DNA of 51,324 bases from JBBIOU01 sp037443205 (GCA_037443205.1 JBBIOU010000025.1:1-51324); one strand, 5' to 3'; positions 1 to 9,400 are shown, counted from the stretch's first letter. Program-made: numbers and translations. The notes: generated from the sequence alone by a model not told the origin.

Positions 1-1
1 A

Positions 2-1269
2 ACCGTAAACGTTACCATTACTGAACCTACGCAATTAAACGCTAATATCACACCTACACATATTAATTGTTTTGGTGCCAGCACCGGTTCGGCTACTGCC
101 AATCCTAACGGTGGCACTCCTCCTTTCCTCCTTATAGCTATTCATGGAATACTACTCCTGTGCAAAACACCCAAACTGCAACCAATCTTTCTGCAGGAAA
201 TTATACCGTAACCATTACCGATGCCAATAATTGTGTAATAAACCAAAACATAACTATCAACGAACCGGCTCAATTAACCGTAAATACTGCCTTCCAGGAT
301 GTAACCTGCTTTGGTCAATGCAATGGACAAGCCATCTCTGCACCACAAGGCGGTACTCAACCATACAATTATAGCTGGACACTTAACGGTAACCCTGTAG
401 GCAGCAACAACCCGGTTGTAAATAATGCCTGTGCAGGTAATTATACCGTTACGGTTACTGATGCTAACGGATGCCTGATTACAGGTAATACTACTGTTTC
501 TGAACCTGCACAAATAATCATAAATAATGTTGCCTCAACTCCTGAATTATGCCCCGGTGATTGTCTGGGAACCATTACCATTAATGCAACTAATGCATTA
601 AATTTCAGCATTAATGGCGGGCAAAGTTATCAGCCCTCCAACCAGTTTAATAATCTTTGTGCAGGCAACTACAACATTGTTGTGCAAGGCATAAATAACT
701 GCCAAACTACTTCAACAGCAACTGTATCGCAACCCATAGCAGTCATAGCTGATTTTGATTTTACCCCCGCTTCTACCAATATCTTTAATCCAAACATTAA
801 TTTTATTAATACTTCACAAAACGCTGTTTCCTATTTATGGGACATTGCCGGATTAAGTACCTCTAATCAAACCAACACCAGTTATACTTTTCCTGATATA
901 CCCGGTGCTTATCAGGTATGCTTAACCGCCTACGATTCTAATGGCTGTAGTAATATCCACTGCGAAACGGTTATTATAGATGATGTGTTTTTAATATACG
1001 TACCTAATGCATTTACGCCAACCGGTGACGGTATTAACGATGTATTTATCCCGATAATTAATGGTATAATACCGGAATCTTATCAATTTATGATTTTTAA
1101 TCGCTGGGGAGAACTTATTTTTGAAACCAATAATCCGCAAAAAGGATGGGATGGAACACATAAAGGCTTAAATTCTCAACAAGACGTATATGTTTGGAAG
1201 ATTATTGTAAAAGATGCTGTTAGCGGCAAAAAGCGCGACTTTAAAGGACACGTAACTTTACTGAGGTAA
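2..1269 (+). CDS. 3' end of T9SS-secreted SprB-repeat/PKD surface protein, frameshifted near 118-133
   Basis: This is the C-terminal part of a large cell-surface protein; the N-terminus lies outside the window. Positions 2-124 read SprB-type repeats in frame 2 and the rest reads in frame 1 to the stop at 1267-1269. The uninterrupted frame from 160 gives 369 residues: repeats of the form GGTxPYxYSW and AGNYTVTVTDANGC, then a PKD-like domain (about residues 195-275), then a gliding-motility C-terminal domain (from IYVPNAFTPTGDGINDVF to the end), the type B sorting signal of T9SS cargo. Such proteins are exported by T9SS and act as adhesins in gliding or attachment. The frame switch is explained by an 8-bp tandem duplication; deleting one copy restores the repeat consensus GGTPPYSYSW. 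It is either a disrupted gene, a phase-variable one, or an assembly error in repetitive DNA. Confidence 0.85.
118..133 (+). repeat. Perfect 8-bp tandem duplication causing a frameshift
   Basis: TCCTCCTT occurs twice back to back (118-125 and 126-133). With both copies the SprB-repeat reading frame shifts from frame 2 to frame 1. With one copy the codons read GGT GGC ACT CCT CCT TAT AGC TAT TCA TGG, exactly the family consensus. The simplest reading is slippage in the cell or an assembly or sequencing artefact. Confidence 0.85.
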
Positions 1270-1291
1270 TACACCATTTTTATAAATAAAA

Positions 1292-1315
1292 AACCTCCTG
1301 GCATTGCCGGAGGTT
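1292..1315 (-). terminator. Intrinsic terminator of tRNA-Gln (possibly bidirectional)
   Basis: AACCTCC (1292-1298) pairs with GGAGGTT (1309-1315), with a further GGC/GCC pairing inside the loop. Read on the minus strand the stem is followed by a run of T (complement of the A-run at about 1286-1293), which fits termination of the minus-strand tRNA gene just upstream. The plus-strand adhesin gene stops 22 nt before it and may use the same hairpin. Confidence 0.7.
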
Positions 1316-1323
1316 AGTATTTG

Positions 1324-1394
1324 TTGCCCGAGCTGGATTCGAACCAACACACTCAGAACCAAAATCTGATGTCCTGCCGTTAGACGATCGGGCA
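1324..1394 (-). tRNA. tRNA-Gln (anticodon UUG)
   Basis: On the minus strand a full cloverleaf folds: acceptor TGCCCGA/TCGGGCA (7 bp), D-arm stem GTC/GAC, anticodon stem TCAGA/TCTGA around the loop TTTTGGT (anticodon TTG, glutamine), and T-arm stem GTTGG/CCAGC around TTCGAAT. The length is 71 nt including discriminator A. CCA is not encoded, so it must be added after transcription. The terminator-like hairpin at 1292-1315 lies 8 nt beyond its 3' end. Confidence 0.95.
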
Positions 1395-1577
1395 ATTGGG
1401 AGCGCGAAATTAATAAATTCTCTTTTATCTTAAAAAATTTTTTTTAAGTCCCTAAAGACACCCATATATATCTGAATTTCTGAAATTGAATTAATAGTAA
1501 TTGTATTTGAGAAATTAATAAAATAGCTTATAATCGTTTTTAATTCCTATTTTCGCAACTCTAAATTAAAATGCAAA

Positions 1578-4500
1578 ATGAACTATAACAAATGGAATAA
1601 CTACACCGGTTGGTTAATTTGGTTAATTGCAACCATTGTTTATTACAAAACCATTGAACCAACCGTAAGTTTATGGGATTGCGGTGAATATATTGCTACC
1701 TCCAGCACTTTGCAAGTTGGCCACCCACCGGGAGCACCTACATTTAATTTAATCGGTCGTGTATTTTCTGCCTGGTCAGCACCCGAAAGCAGAGCTTTTA
1801 TGGTTAATTTTACCTCTGCTCTCAGCAGTTCATTTACCATATTATTTCTGTTTTGGGTTATAACACACTTAGCCAAAAAGTTAGCAACTGCGAATACCGA
1901 AGAATTTACTAATGCAAAAAAATTAGCCGTATTATTTAGTGGTGTTATTGGTTCTTTGGCTTATACCTTTTCGGATTCATTTTGGTTTTCGGCTGTAGAA
2001 GCTGAGGTTTATGCCATGTCATCCTTGTGTACAGCTATCGTTGTTTGGGCAATTTTCAGATGGGAAGAGGTAGCTGATCAGCCGGGTGCTGACAGATGGA
2101 TAATATTTATCATGTTTATTATCGGTTTATCTATTGGTGTGCATTTATTAAACTTACTTACCATACCCGCCATGGCATTGATATACTATTTCAGAAAATA
2201 TAAACACACAAACACCAAAAGTTTTATCATTGCCAATATAGCCGGAGTATTTCTGCTTGTATTAATTCAAAATATTTTAATTCCCGGGCTGGTAAGTACA
2301 CCTGCTTCTTTCGAAAAAACATTTACCAACAGTTTTGGCATGCCTTTAAATACGGGTACTTATGTGTTTTTTATTTTGTTTTTAGGATTAATTATTTTGG
2401 GCCTGTATTACAGCCATAAAAAAACCAAAAAATTACTACACATAATTTCAATGTCATTGCTGGTAGTATTTATTGGTTATTCAAGTTTTTCAATGATTTT
2501 GATTCGCTCGCAGGCAAACACACCTATTGATGAAAACGACCCCGAAAATTTAGTAAATTTATTATCCTACCTAAACCGCGAACAATATGGTTCGTGGCCA
2601 CTGTTATATGGTCCGTATTTTAATTCTGAAATAACAGGCTACGAAGATGCCAATCCGGTATACCAGGGCGGCTATGTGGTACACCGCGGAGACAATGAAA
2701 TAAAAGGTTTTAAATACGAAAACGAAGCCCTGGAATACATTGCTAAAAATAATATTACCGGTGCGGCAATCAAGAAAAAATATTTTATTGCCAACGACAA
2801 AAAAAACAGTGAATATAAATTTAAAGATGAACACTGCACAGTTTTTCCCAGAATGTATTCGCAAGAAGGCAGGCACATTATTGGATATAAAAGCTGGAGC
2901 GGTTATGATGGTACCGGAGATATCAGCGTTATAAATCCCCGCACAGGCAAAGCAGAAGCGCTACCCACTTTTAGTGATAATCTGAGCTACTTTTTTAATT
3001 ATCAACTGGGCTGGATGTATTTCAGATATTTTATGTGGAATTTTTCAGGCAGGCAAAATGACGAACAAGGAGTTAGCGGAAGCCCCGACAATGGTAATTT
3101 TATCACAGGTATAAATCTTATAGACAGTCAATTGATTGGTGATCAAAAAAAATTACCGGAACACATGAATACCTATTCGCGCAACAAATTTTTTATGCTG
3201 CCGCTCATATTGGGGTTAATTGGTTTATTCTGGCACTTTTGGAAAAACCCAAAAGACGCATACGTGGTATTTTTATTATTCTTTTTTACCGGCATAGCAA
3301 TAGTAATCTACTTAAATCAAAAACCCTACGAACCCCGCGAACGCGATTATGCTTATGCAGCCTCTTTTTATGCATTTGCCATGTGGATTGGCTTGGGTGT
3401 ATATGCATTATTTGACATGGCTATAAATTTAAAAGCCAAGCATATTTCAAAAATAGCAATGCCTTTGGGAGTATTAATTTTTGTAGCTCTGATTGCTGAA
3501 TTTATCAAAGGCAGCGAAACCCATCCGTTATCTTTATCACTAGGGTATATCGCTATGGTAACTTTAATTTTGTTGTCAGCATTGCACTATCTGGCCAAAT
3601 ATATATCACAAAAAAATCTTGCCATAGCCATATTTGTTATTTGCATACCTGTTCCATATTTAATGGCCGTTGAAGGCTGGGACGATCACGACCGCTCTAA
3701 TCGCTATTTTGCTTTAGCATTAGCCAAAAACTATTTGGAACCTTGTCAAAAAAATGCCATCCTGTTTACCCATGGCGATAACGACACTTTTCCGCTTTGG
3801 TATGCACAAGAAGTAGAAAATATCAGAACAGATGTACGTGTTTGTAACTTAAGCTTATTAACTGCCGACTGGTACGTTGACCAAATGAAACGCAGAGCTT
3901 ATGAAAGCGACCCCTGCCCTATCTCATTCCCCGAATATTTATACAGGCAAGGAGGTGTTTGCGACCAGGTGTTTATACAGCAAGATCCTAAGGTTGGCTA
4001 TGTTGATTTAAAATTTGCTCTTGATTCTATTAAAAACGAAAAAAATCATATAGTATACAGCGGCAGAAAATTAGCTCTATTAAATACCAATAAATTTTTT
4101 ATCAAAGTTGATAAAGAAGCTGTCATTGCCAATGGTATTGTTCCGAAAGAATTGCAAAACGAAATTGTTGATACAATTAAATTTACCTTTCCCGGGGGTT
4201 ACATCATTCGCAACAGTTTAATGATACTGGATATGATTGCTCATAACGACTGGAAAAGACCCATTTATTTTGGTAATACCCCTGATGCAGAAACATACTG
4301 CGGACTGAAAGATTATTTATGGCTGGAAGGTTTAAACTACAAATTTGTACCGATCAAATACGACAGCAAATCTCCTAATTATTTTGGAAAGGTTAATACA
4401 GATGTGATGTACGAAAACCTGGTTGAAAAATTTCATTGGGGGAACATGGATATACCCGGAATACATGTAGATTATTACTCCAGAAGATTAACCAACAACT

Positions 4501-5156
4501 ATAGATTACAATTTTTAAATCTTGCCGAAGCACTGGTAAACGAAGCAAATACTGCCGAAAACAAAATGAAGTATTTTGAATATCAGAAAAAAATACTGGT
4601 AGATTCTATTGCCGCCAGAGGTAATAACTCAGCAACAAACGATAGAATAAATTTTTATACGAGCGAAATTAACAAACAAAAACAACTGATTGAAGAAAAA
4701 CGTACCAAAGCAAAAAACGCTATAGATAAATGCTTTGAGGTTATGCCCGAACAAAATGTGCCATTCGACAGAATTGTACCATCTATTGCTGCAACAGCAT
4801 TTATGGCTAAATATGATACAATGGGTGTTGCGCTTTGCAACAGGTTGATAGATATACACGACAAGAATATTGATTACTATTTATCCTTAGGACATCCCTT
4901 TACCTTAAAAATTTCTGATGAAATGGGGGTATCGCTCAGGATTCTTATGATGATTAATCAGGTAGCCGAAGAAAACAAAAAAGAAGATGTAGCTAAGAAA
5001 GCACAAGATGTATTTAATAAACAAATCGCTGCTATCAGCACCTGGGCACAATCGGTTATCAATAAAGACAGATCTAATGCCATACAAATAATGAAAAACC
5101 TGCCTTTCTTATTTAACCAACCCGAGTCTGATGTAAGCGAGATGGATGTTGATTAG
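1578..5156 (+). CDS. GT117-family (DUF2723) membrane protein
   Basis: A 1192-residue polytopic inner-membrane protein of the DUF2723 family, now usually named glycosyltransferase family 117, typical of Bacteroidota. The N-terminus has the GT-C-like layout: a first membrane helix (about 10-25), then a loop with WDCGEY (residues 33-38) holding an acidic pair suited to catalysis, followed by GHPPGAP. Many hydrophobic helices continue to about residue 700. A soluble part follows, with the family signature HGDNDTFPLWYAQE near residue 732. The family is thought to transfer sugars from lipid carriers, possibly to exported proteins; the acceptor here is unknown. ATG 1578 is chosen because the ATG at 1571 reaches a stop after a few codons. 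The deacetylase gene follows after 23 nt, suggesting co-transcription. Confidence 0.88.
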   Translation: MNYNKWNNYTGWLIWLIATIVYYKTIEPTVSLWDCGEYIATSSTLQVGHPPGAPTFNLIGRVFSAWSAPESRAFMVNFTSALSSSFTILFLFWVITHLAKKLATANTEEFTNAKKLAVLFSGVIGSLAYTFSDSFWFSAVEAEVYAMSSLCTAIVVWAIFRWEEVADQPGADRWIIFIMFIIGLSIGVHLLNLLTIPAMALIYYFRKYKHTNTKSFIIANIAGVFLLVLIQNILIPGLVSTPASFEKTFTNSFGMPLNTGTYVFFILFLGLIILGLYYSHKKTKKLLHIISMSLLVVFIGYSSFSMILIRSQANTPIDENDPENLVNLLSYLNREQYGSWPLLYGPYFNSEITGYEDANPVYQGGYVVHRGDNEIKGFKYENEALEYIAKNNITGAAIKKKYFIANDKKNSEYKFKDEHCTVFPRMYSQEGRHIIGYKSWSGYDGTGDISVINPRTGKAEALPTFSDNLSYFFNYQLGWMYFRYFMWNFSGRQNDEQGVSGSPDNGNFITGINLIDSQLIGDQKKLPEHMNTYSRNKFFMLPLILGLIGLFWHFWKNPKDAYVVFLLFFFTGIAIVIYLNQKPYEPRERDYAYAASFYAFAMWIGLGVYALFDMAINLKAKHISKIAMPLGVLIFVALIAEFIKGSETHPLSLSLGYIAMVTLILLSALHYLAKYISQKNLAIAIFVICIPVPYLMAVEGWDDHDRSNRYFALALAKNYLEPCQKNAILFTHGDNDTFPLWYAQEVENIRTDVRVCNLSLLTADWYVDQMKRRAYESDPCPISFPEYLYRQGGVCDQVFIQQDPKVGYVDLKFALDSIKNEKNHIVYSGRKLALLNTNKFFIKVDKEAVIANGIVPKELQNEIVDTIKFTFPGGYIIRNSLMILDMIAHNDWKRPIYFGNTPDAETYCGLKDYLWLEGLNYKFVPIKYDSKSPNYFGKVNTDVMYENLVEKFHWGNMDIPGIHVDYYSRRLTNNYRLQFLNLAEALVNEANTAENKMKYFEYQKKILVDSIAARGNNSATNDRINFYTSEINKQKQLIEEKRTKAKNAIDKCFEVMPEQNVPFDRIVPSIAATAFMAKYDTMGVALCNRLIDIHDKNIDYYLSLGHPFTLKISDEMGVSLRILMMINQVAEENKKEDVAKKAQDVFNKQIAAISTWAQSVINKDRSNAIQIMKNLPFLFNQPESDVSEMDVD

Positions 5157-5179
5157 TTATAAGAACAGGAATTATACCG

Positions 5180-5794
5180 ATGTACTTTACACGCACTCCG
5201 GCAATAGTTAAAGCATTATACAGCGATTTGGTTTGGAGTGTAGATACCGATAAAAAAGAAATTTACTTAACATTTGATGACGGCCCTGTGCCTGAAGTAA
5301 CCATTCCGGTATTAGAAATTTTAGATAAATACAATGCACAGGCTACATTTTTTTGCATCGGTAATAACATACAAAAACATCCTGATATATTTCGTTTGTT
5401 GTTAACTAAAAAGCATGCTATCGGCAATCATACCCACAACCATTTAAATGGTTGGGCAGTTCCTAATTTTACATATTATAAAAATATACTTCAATGCCAT
5501 TCGCTTTTTAATACAAAATTATTCAGGCCTCCCTATGGCAAAATAACCCGGCAACAAAGTAAAGTTTTAAAAAAACGCTTTGCGATTGTTATGTGGGATG
5601 TATTAAGTGCAGATTTTGATTCCAATGTATCGGCAGAACAATGCTATCAAAACGTAATACAAAAAGCAACCCAAGGCTCAATAATTGTATTTCATGACAG
5701 CGTAAAAGCAAAAGAGAAAGTATTATTTGCCTTGCCTCGTGTGCTCGATTACTTTAGTAAAAAAGGCTTTGTATTTAAAAAAATAGAACTATAA
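5180..5794 (+). CDS. Polysaccharide deacetylase family protein (NodB domain)
   Basis: A 204-residue protein that is almost entirely a NodB homology (carbohydrate esterase 4) domain. All five motifs are present: LTFDDGP (metal and base Asp), GNHTHNH (the His pair of the metal site), RPPYG, MWDVLSADFD, and VFHDS. Enzymes of this fold remove N-acetyl groups from peptidoglycan, chitooligosaccharides or exopolysaccharide. No signal peptide or membrane anchor is visible, so a cytoplasmic or intermediate role is possible, although short single-domain members in Bacteroidota are often annotated without one. It follows the GT117 gene by 23 nt in the same direction. Its stop lies 2 nt from the stop of the convergent carbonic anhydrase gene, leaving no room for a terminator. 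Confidence 0.88.
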   Translation: MYFTRTPAIVKALYSDLVWSVDTDKKEIYLTFDDGPVPEVTIPVLEILDKYNAQATFFCIGNNIQKHPDIFRLLLTKKHAIGNHTHNHLNGWAVPNFTYYKNILQCHSLFNTKLFRPPYGKITRQQSKVLKKRFAIVMWDVLSADFDSNVSAEQCYQNVIQKATQGSIIVFHDSVKAKEKVLFALPRVLDYFSKKGFVFKKIEL

Positions 5795-5796
5795 AT

Positions 5797-6324
5797 CTAC
5801 TCCTGTTCTTTTTGTTTAAACCAGCCGGCATACATAATGTAATTATTGGCTATGCGTTGTATTTCGCCTTCAAATAATTCTTTACTGACATCTTTTACTT
5901 TTTTGGCAGGTACACCTGCATATATGCTTCCTGATTTTACCAGCGTACCCTCTAACAATACGGCCCCTGCAGCAATAATAGAATTAGATTCAATCACACA
6001 ATTGTCCATAACTATAGCTCCCATACCAATTAATACATTATCGTGTATGGTACATCCGTGCACAATGGCATTATGGCCGATAGATACATTGTTGCCAATA
6101 TGGGTAGGCGACTTTTGATAAGTACAATGAATAATTGCACCATCCTGTATATTTACTTTGTTACCTATTTTAATATAATGCACATCTGCTCGTACAACGG
6201 CATTAAACCAAAAACTGCATTGATCTCCGCTGGTTACTTCACCAACAATCGTAGCATTTTCGGCCAGATAACAATCTTTGCCAAATATTGGATAAATTCC
6301 TCTAACCGGTTTAATCAGTGCCAC
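5797..6324 (-). CDS. Gamma-carbonic anhydrase-like hexapeptide-repeat protein
   Basis: A left-handed beta-helix protein of the gamma-carbonic anhydrase family. Hexapeptide repeats run through most of the sequence, and the three metal-ligand histidines are in place (AIIHCT, SIGHNA, IVHGCT), as are NIQDGAIIH and LIGMGAIVMDN. It may hydrate CO2 using Zn, Fe or Co; many family members have no proven activity. I take GTG 6324 as the start because the product then begins VALIKPVRGIYP, as usual for the family. The longer frame from ATG 6387 would overlap the upstream gene by 77 nt and add 21 atypical residues. Even so the start lies 14 nt inside the HMA gene, implying translational coupling. Last gene of the minus-strand metal operon. 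Confidence 0.85.
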   Translation of the reverse strand: MALIKPVRGIYPIFGKDCYLAENATIVGEVTSGDQCSFWFNAVVRADVHYIKIGNKVNIQDGAIIHCTYQKSPTHIGNNVSIGHNAIVHGCTIHDNVLIGMGAIVMDNCVIESNSIIAAGAVLLEGTLVKSGSIYAGVPAKKVKDVSKELFEGEIQRIANNYIMYAGWFKQKEQE

Positions 6325-6655
6325 ATCCTTCTTTTTTACAACATTCGGGTAATTTTTTAAATGCTTTTTTATCAGCAGGGATATCATCTGCTCTATAACC
6401 CAGCTTAGATACCGCCAATTTTATTTTATCGGGGTTCGTTTTATCATCCCTGTATTTTACAAAGATAAGTTTTTGCTGGTAATCTACATTTACTTGTTTT
6501 ACTCCTTTTTCAAAAATAAGTTTTTTTTCTATTGTTTCTTTACACATTTCGCAAATGGTAGATGTTTTTAGTGTAAGTTCCTTTATCTTGTCTTGTGCGG
6601 TAATTTTGCCGCAAAAAACAAATAAACTAATGAATAAGCATTGAATTGTTTTCAT
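6311..6655 (-). CDS. Secreted heavy-metal-associated (HMA) domain protein
   Basis: A 114-residue protein with an N-terminal signal peptide (cleavage near residue 20, KITAQ). It is a single HMA ferredoxin-like domain with the soft-metal motif CEMC (Cys35, Cys38) and a typical tail (KLAVSKLGYRADD). After the domain comes a Cys-rich end, PECCKKEGC, adding three more possible ligands. It probably binds Cu(I) or a similar ion in the periplasm. It lies 29 nt downstream of the TonB-dependent receptor gene and overlaps the carbonic anhydrase start, so a role as periplasmic acceptor for metal taken up by the receptor is likely (inference). Confidence 0.85.
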   Translation of the reverse strand: MKTIQCLFISLFVFCGKITAQDKIKELTLKTSTICEMCKETIEKKLIFEKGVKQVNVDYQQKLIFVKYRDDKTNPDKIKLAVSKLGYRADDIPADKKAFKKLPECCKKEGCGTD

Positions 6656-6684
6656 AATAATTAAATTTTAATTTTTAATGTAAA

Positions 6685-8904
6685 TTATTTTAAACTCCAT
6701 CTCAATCCTGCATAAAAATTTCTTCCGTTTAATGGACCCCAGATTAAGGATGCATCAAAATAACTGCCAAAGGGGTCGTTGTAGGCAAGTATTGCATCAT
6801 GTTGTGTGAAATTTAATATATTTTCTACACCTGCATATAATTCAAACCACTTAAACAATTTTGTGATTTGTATATGTACAAGCGTATAAGTTTTTGAATA
6901 GGCAGCAAATCTAAAATCATCCGGATTAGAGCCGGTATGGGGTATTCTTGATTTTCCGAACCAATTACTTATAAAATCAAATTTCCAGATTTTATTAACT
7001 GTTTGCCAACTGAAGTTAAACATTATTCTGTCTTGAGGTATAAATGGTCTTTGCCATAAATTGCCATGATAATTGGTAAATACGCGATAATTTTTATAAG
7101 CTGTTTTAATAAGCAGATTTTTTACGGGTTCAAATTCAAAATCAATTTGAAAACTGTTAGAATATGATTTTCCGTTAAGGTTATAAAACCATATTTCCTG
7201 CGGGTTTTTATCTAAATCAACCACCATCTGATTCAAAAAATCGGTTTTATAAAAATCTATGTTTAAAGTAGCTTCTCTGGAAAATAATTTTAATTTTTGT
7301 AAGATGCTCATACCGGCATTGATGCTCTCTTCAGGTTTTAAACCGGGCTCTCTGTAAACATTTCTTGAAGATACAAAAACAGCACTGTTTTCGGCAAAAA
7401 TATTGGCTGTTCTAAATCCGGTGCCTGCCGAAGCCCGCAGGGTTGTATTTTTAAACACCTGATATCTAAAGTGCAGGCGGGGAGTATATTTTAAACCATA
7501 TAAATTATGATAATCTGCACGTATGCCGGCAAGCATGGTAAATTTATCTTTAGGGCTATAGTTATATTCAAAAAATACTCCCGGTACACTTTCTGTGCGA
7601 GTGTATAAACTTTGATTCGTAAAATTTACATTTTCCGTAACTTCATCAAACTGGTAACTAACACCGGTTTTATATTGATGAAAACTATTTCCTATTATAT
7701 CTTGAAATATAGCATTAACATAAACGCTTTTTTGCAATGCATCGAAAGTACGCAATCCGAAAAAAGAATTTTGTTGATGGTATTTTGCTGCTGCTATAAT
7801 TCCGGCCGATTTTGTAGCTGAAGAAGGAAATAAAAAACCATTTTTTACAATTGCTTCTGCTAATCGGGTTTTTACCAGCGTGCCGTAAGCATTTGTGGTA
7901 AATTTATCTGTTGTCGGGTTAAAATTCAATTCGCCTCCGTGTTTTTCGTCATGCAAGGCTCGTATAATAATTACTTGTTCGGTTTTTTTATTTTGAATTT
8001 TCCAACGGTTTGTTATATTTATTTGCTTACCTAAAGGATTGTCTAAAAAATTATCGTGGTTATGATCGTTTTTTTGATAAAAACCGCTGCCATGCATAAA
8101 TAAATAACTACTCACTTTATCGTTTAATTTTTTTCCCAGGTGCAAATTAGCTTCGCTTCGCCCCATGGCATTTGTATAAAGATTTAAAAATATCTTATCA
8201 GCTTTGTAGTTTTCGGGTTTTAAAAATTCAATATTTATTTGACCTGCCATTGATTCATATCCGTTTACTACCGAGCCTACGCCTTTACTTATTTGTATAG
8301 ATTCTATCCAGGTACCGGGTATAAAACTTAATCCGTAATTTGCTGATAATACCCGTGTAACCGGGGTATTTTCGGTAAGCATTTGTGTATATATACCACT
8401 TAACCCGAGCATTTGTATGGTTCTGGCACCTGTTACCGCGTCTGTGTATGAAACATCTACACTGGCATTCGACTCAAAACTTTCGGCCAGATTGCAGCAA
8501 GCAGCTTTTTTAAGTTCGCCTTGATTTAGTATTTCGGTATTAATGGGTTTTCTTATACTATGCAAGGCAGTTAATTCATCGGCTGTTATTTCTGCTTCTT
8601 TTAATTCACGATATTGTTCTAAGATCACTTCGAGTTCGGTAGTTGGCTTATTTAATGTGAATGTATCAGACAAAAAACCGGCAAAACTCACAATTAATAC
8701 GACCGGAAAACTATCTACATTCAAAATAAATTTTCCTTGTTCATTAGTAAGGGTATAGGTTGTAGAGCTTTTAACCAATGCTGATGGAAGCGGCTGTTTT
8801 TTTTCGTTTTCAATACAATAAACCGTACCACCAATAACTGCTTGTTGTGCCCCAACAAACAACTTACAAAGCATAAACAATATAATGAATGTAAATTTCT
8901 GCAT
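6685..8904 (-). CDS. TonB-dependent receptor, probable metal or metallophore transporter
   Basis: A 739-residue outer-membrane receptor. Order: signal peptide (1-19, ending VGAQ), carboxypeptidase-regulatory-like domain (about 22-97), plug domain (about 115-235), then a beta-barrel ending in the aromatic-rich strand FYAGLRWSLK. The plug contains a Cys pair (KAACCNLAES, Cys136-Cys137) and the segment TGARTIQMLGLSG. Uptake is powered by TonB-ExbBD, which is not in this window. The substrate is inferred from context: a Cys-pair protein upstream and an HMA protein downstream suggest copper or another soft metal. No SusD partner is present, which argues against a glycan system. Confidence 0.92.
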   Translation of the reverse strand: MQKFTFIILFMLCKLFVGAQQAVIGGTVYCIENEKKQPLPSALVKSSTTYTLTNEQGKFILNVDSFPVVLIVSFAGFLSDTFTLNKPTTELEVILEQYRELKEAEITADELTALHSIRKPINTEILNQGELKKAACCNLAESFESNASVDVSYTDAVTGARTIQMLGLSGIYTQMLTENTPVTRVLSANYGLSFIPGTWIESIQISKGVGSVVNGYESMAGQINIEFLKPENYKADKIFLNLYTNAMGRSEANLHLGKKLNDKVSSYLFMHGSGFYQKNDHNHDNFLDNPLGKQINITNRWKIQNKKTEQVIIIRALHDEKHGGELNFNPTTDKFTTNAYGTLVKTRLAEAIVKNGFLFPSSATKSAGIIAAAKYHQQNSFFGLRTFDALQKSVYVNAIFQDIIGNSFHQYKTGVSYQFDEVTENVNFTNQSLYTRTESVPGVFFEYNYSPKDKFTMLAGIRADYHNLYGLKYTPRLHFRYQVFKNTTLRASAGTGFRTANIFAENSAVFVSSRNVYREPGLKPEESINAGMSILQKLKLFSREATLNIDFYKTDFLNQMVVDLDKNPQEIWFYNLNGKSYSNSFQIDFEFEPVKNLLIKTAYKNYRVFTNYHGNLWQRPFIPQDRIMFNFSWQTVNKIWKFDFISNWFGKSRIPHTGSNPDDFRFAAYSKTYTLVHIQITKLFKWFELYAGVENILNFTQHDAILAYNDPFGSYFDASLIWGPLNGRNFYAGLRWSLK

Positions 8905-8955
8905 AATAAAATTTTTAAAAAAATAAATAATCTTATCCGAAAAGATATGCAGAAA

Positions 8956-9393
8956 TCAAATGATGTAAATACAATACAAGGATTGCCTGTTTAGCTGATG
9001 ATTTAAAGGCGTTAAATACGGGGATTGTATAATATATTTTATGTTATATATATCAAACTGGTATTTTACTGCGTATGGCGTGTGTAATGCTATAACATTA
9101 AAATATGATTTTAGTTGGCCGTTATTTATATTAAAGTCGTTTACTAATTGTTTAATAAACACTTCATTTGTACAACAATTCTTATTTTTTTTTGCAGATG
9201 TATTAATTTTTACTGAACAACAACGTTTATTTAATTGTGTGCCTGTTTTATGGCAACAATCTGATTTTTGCCATACTGAATAACTTGTTTTACCGCAACA
9301 TGAATGTTTGTAAACAGTAAAACCCATATTGGCAAACACAAAAAGCCCTAAAAAGATATATGTAATAAATATATGTTTAAATGAAGATAACAT
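8956..9393 (-). CDS. Small Cys-pair membrane-anchored/secreted protein, HYC_CC_PP-like
   Basis: A 145-residue protein starting with a hydrophobic segment (about 5-25) and then a striking series of four Cys-Cys pairs: KHSCCGK, SDCCHK, KRCCSV and KNCCTN. This resembles the Bacteroidota HYC_CC_PP family, which has no established function and often sits beside TonB-dependent receptors. Here the first motif is HSCC rather than HYC. I choose ATG 9393 over the longer frame from 9435 because the signal segment then starts at once and a TAnnTTTG promoter box ends 7 nt upstream. The receptor gene follows after 51 nt. Likely a periplasmic or membrane-attached metal-binding protein; the metal is unproven. 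Confidence 0.65.
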   Translation of the reverse strand: MLSSFKHIFITYIFLGLFVFANMGFTVYKHSCCGKTSYSVWQKSDCCHKTGTQLNKRCCSVKINTSAKKNKNCCTNEVFIKQLVNDFNINNGQLKSYFNVIALHTPYAVKYQFDIYNIKYIIQSPYLTPLNHQLNRQSLYCIYII

Positions 9394-9400
9394 TATGATA

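Noticed and set aside
274..513. Minus-strand open frame inside the adhesin gene
   Set aside because: It is antisense to clear SprB repeats and its protein has no recognisable pattern.
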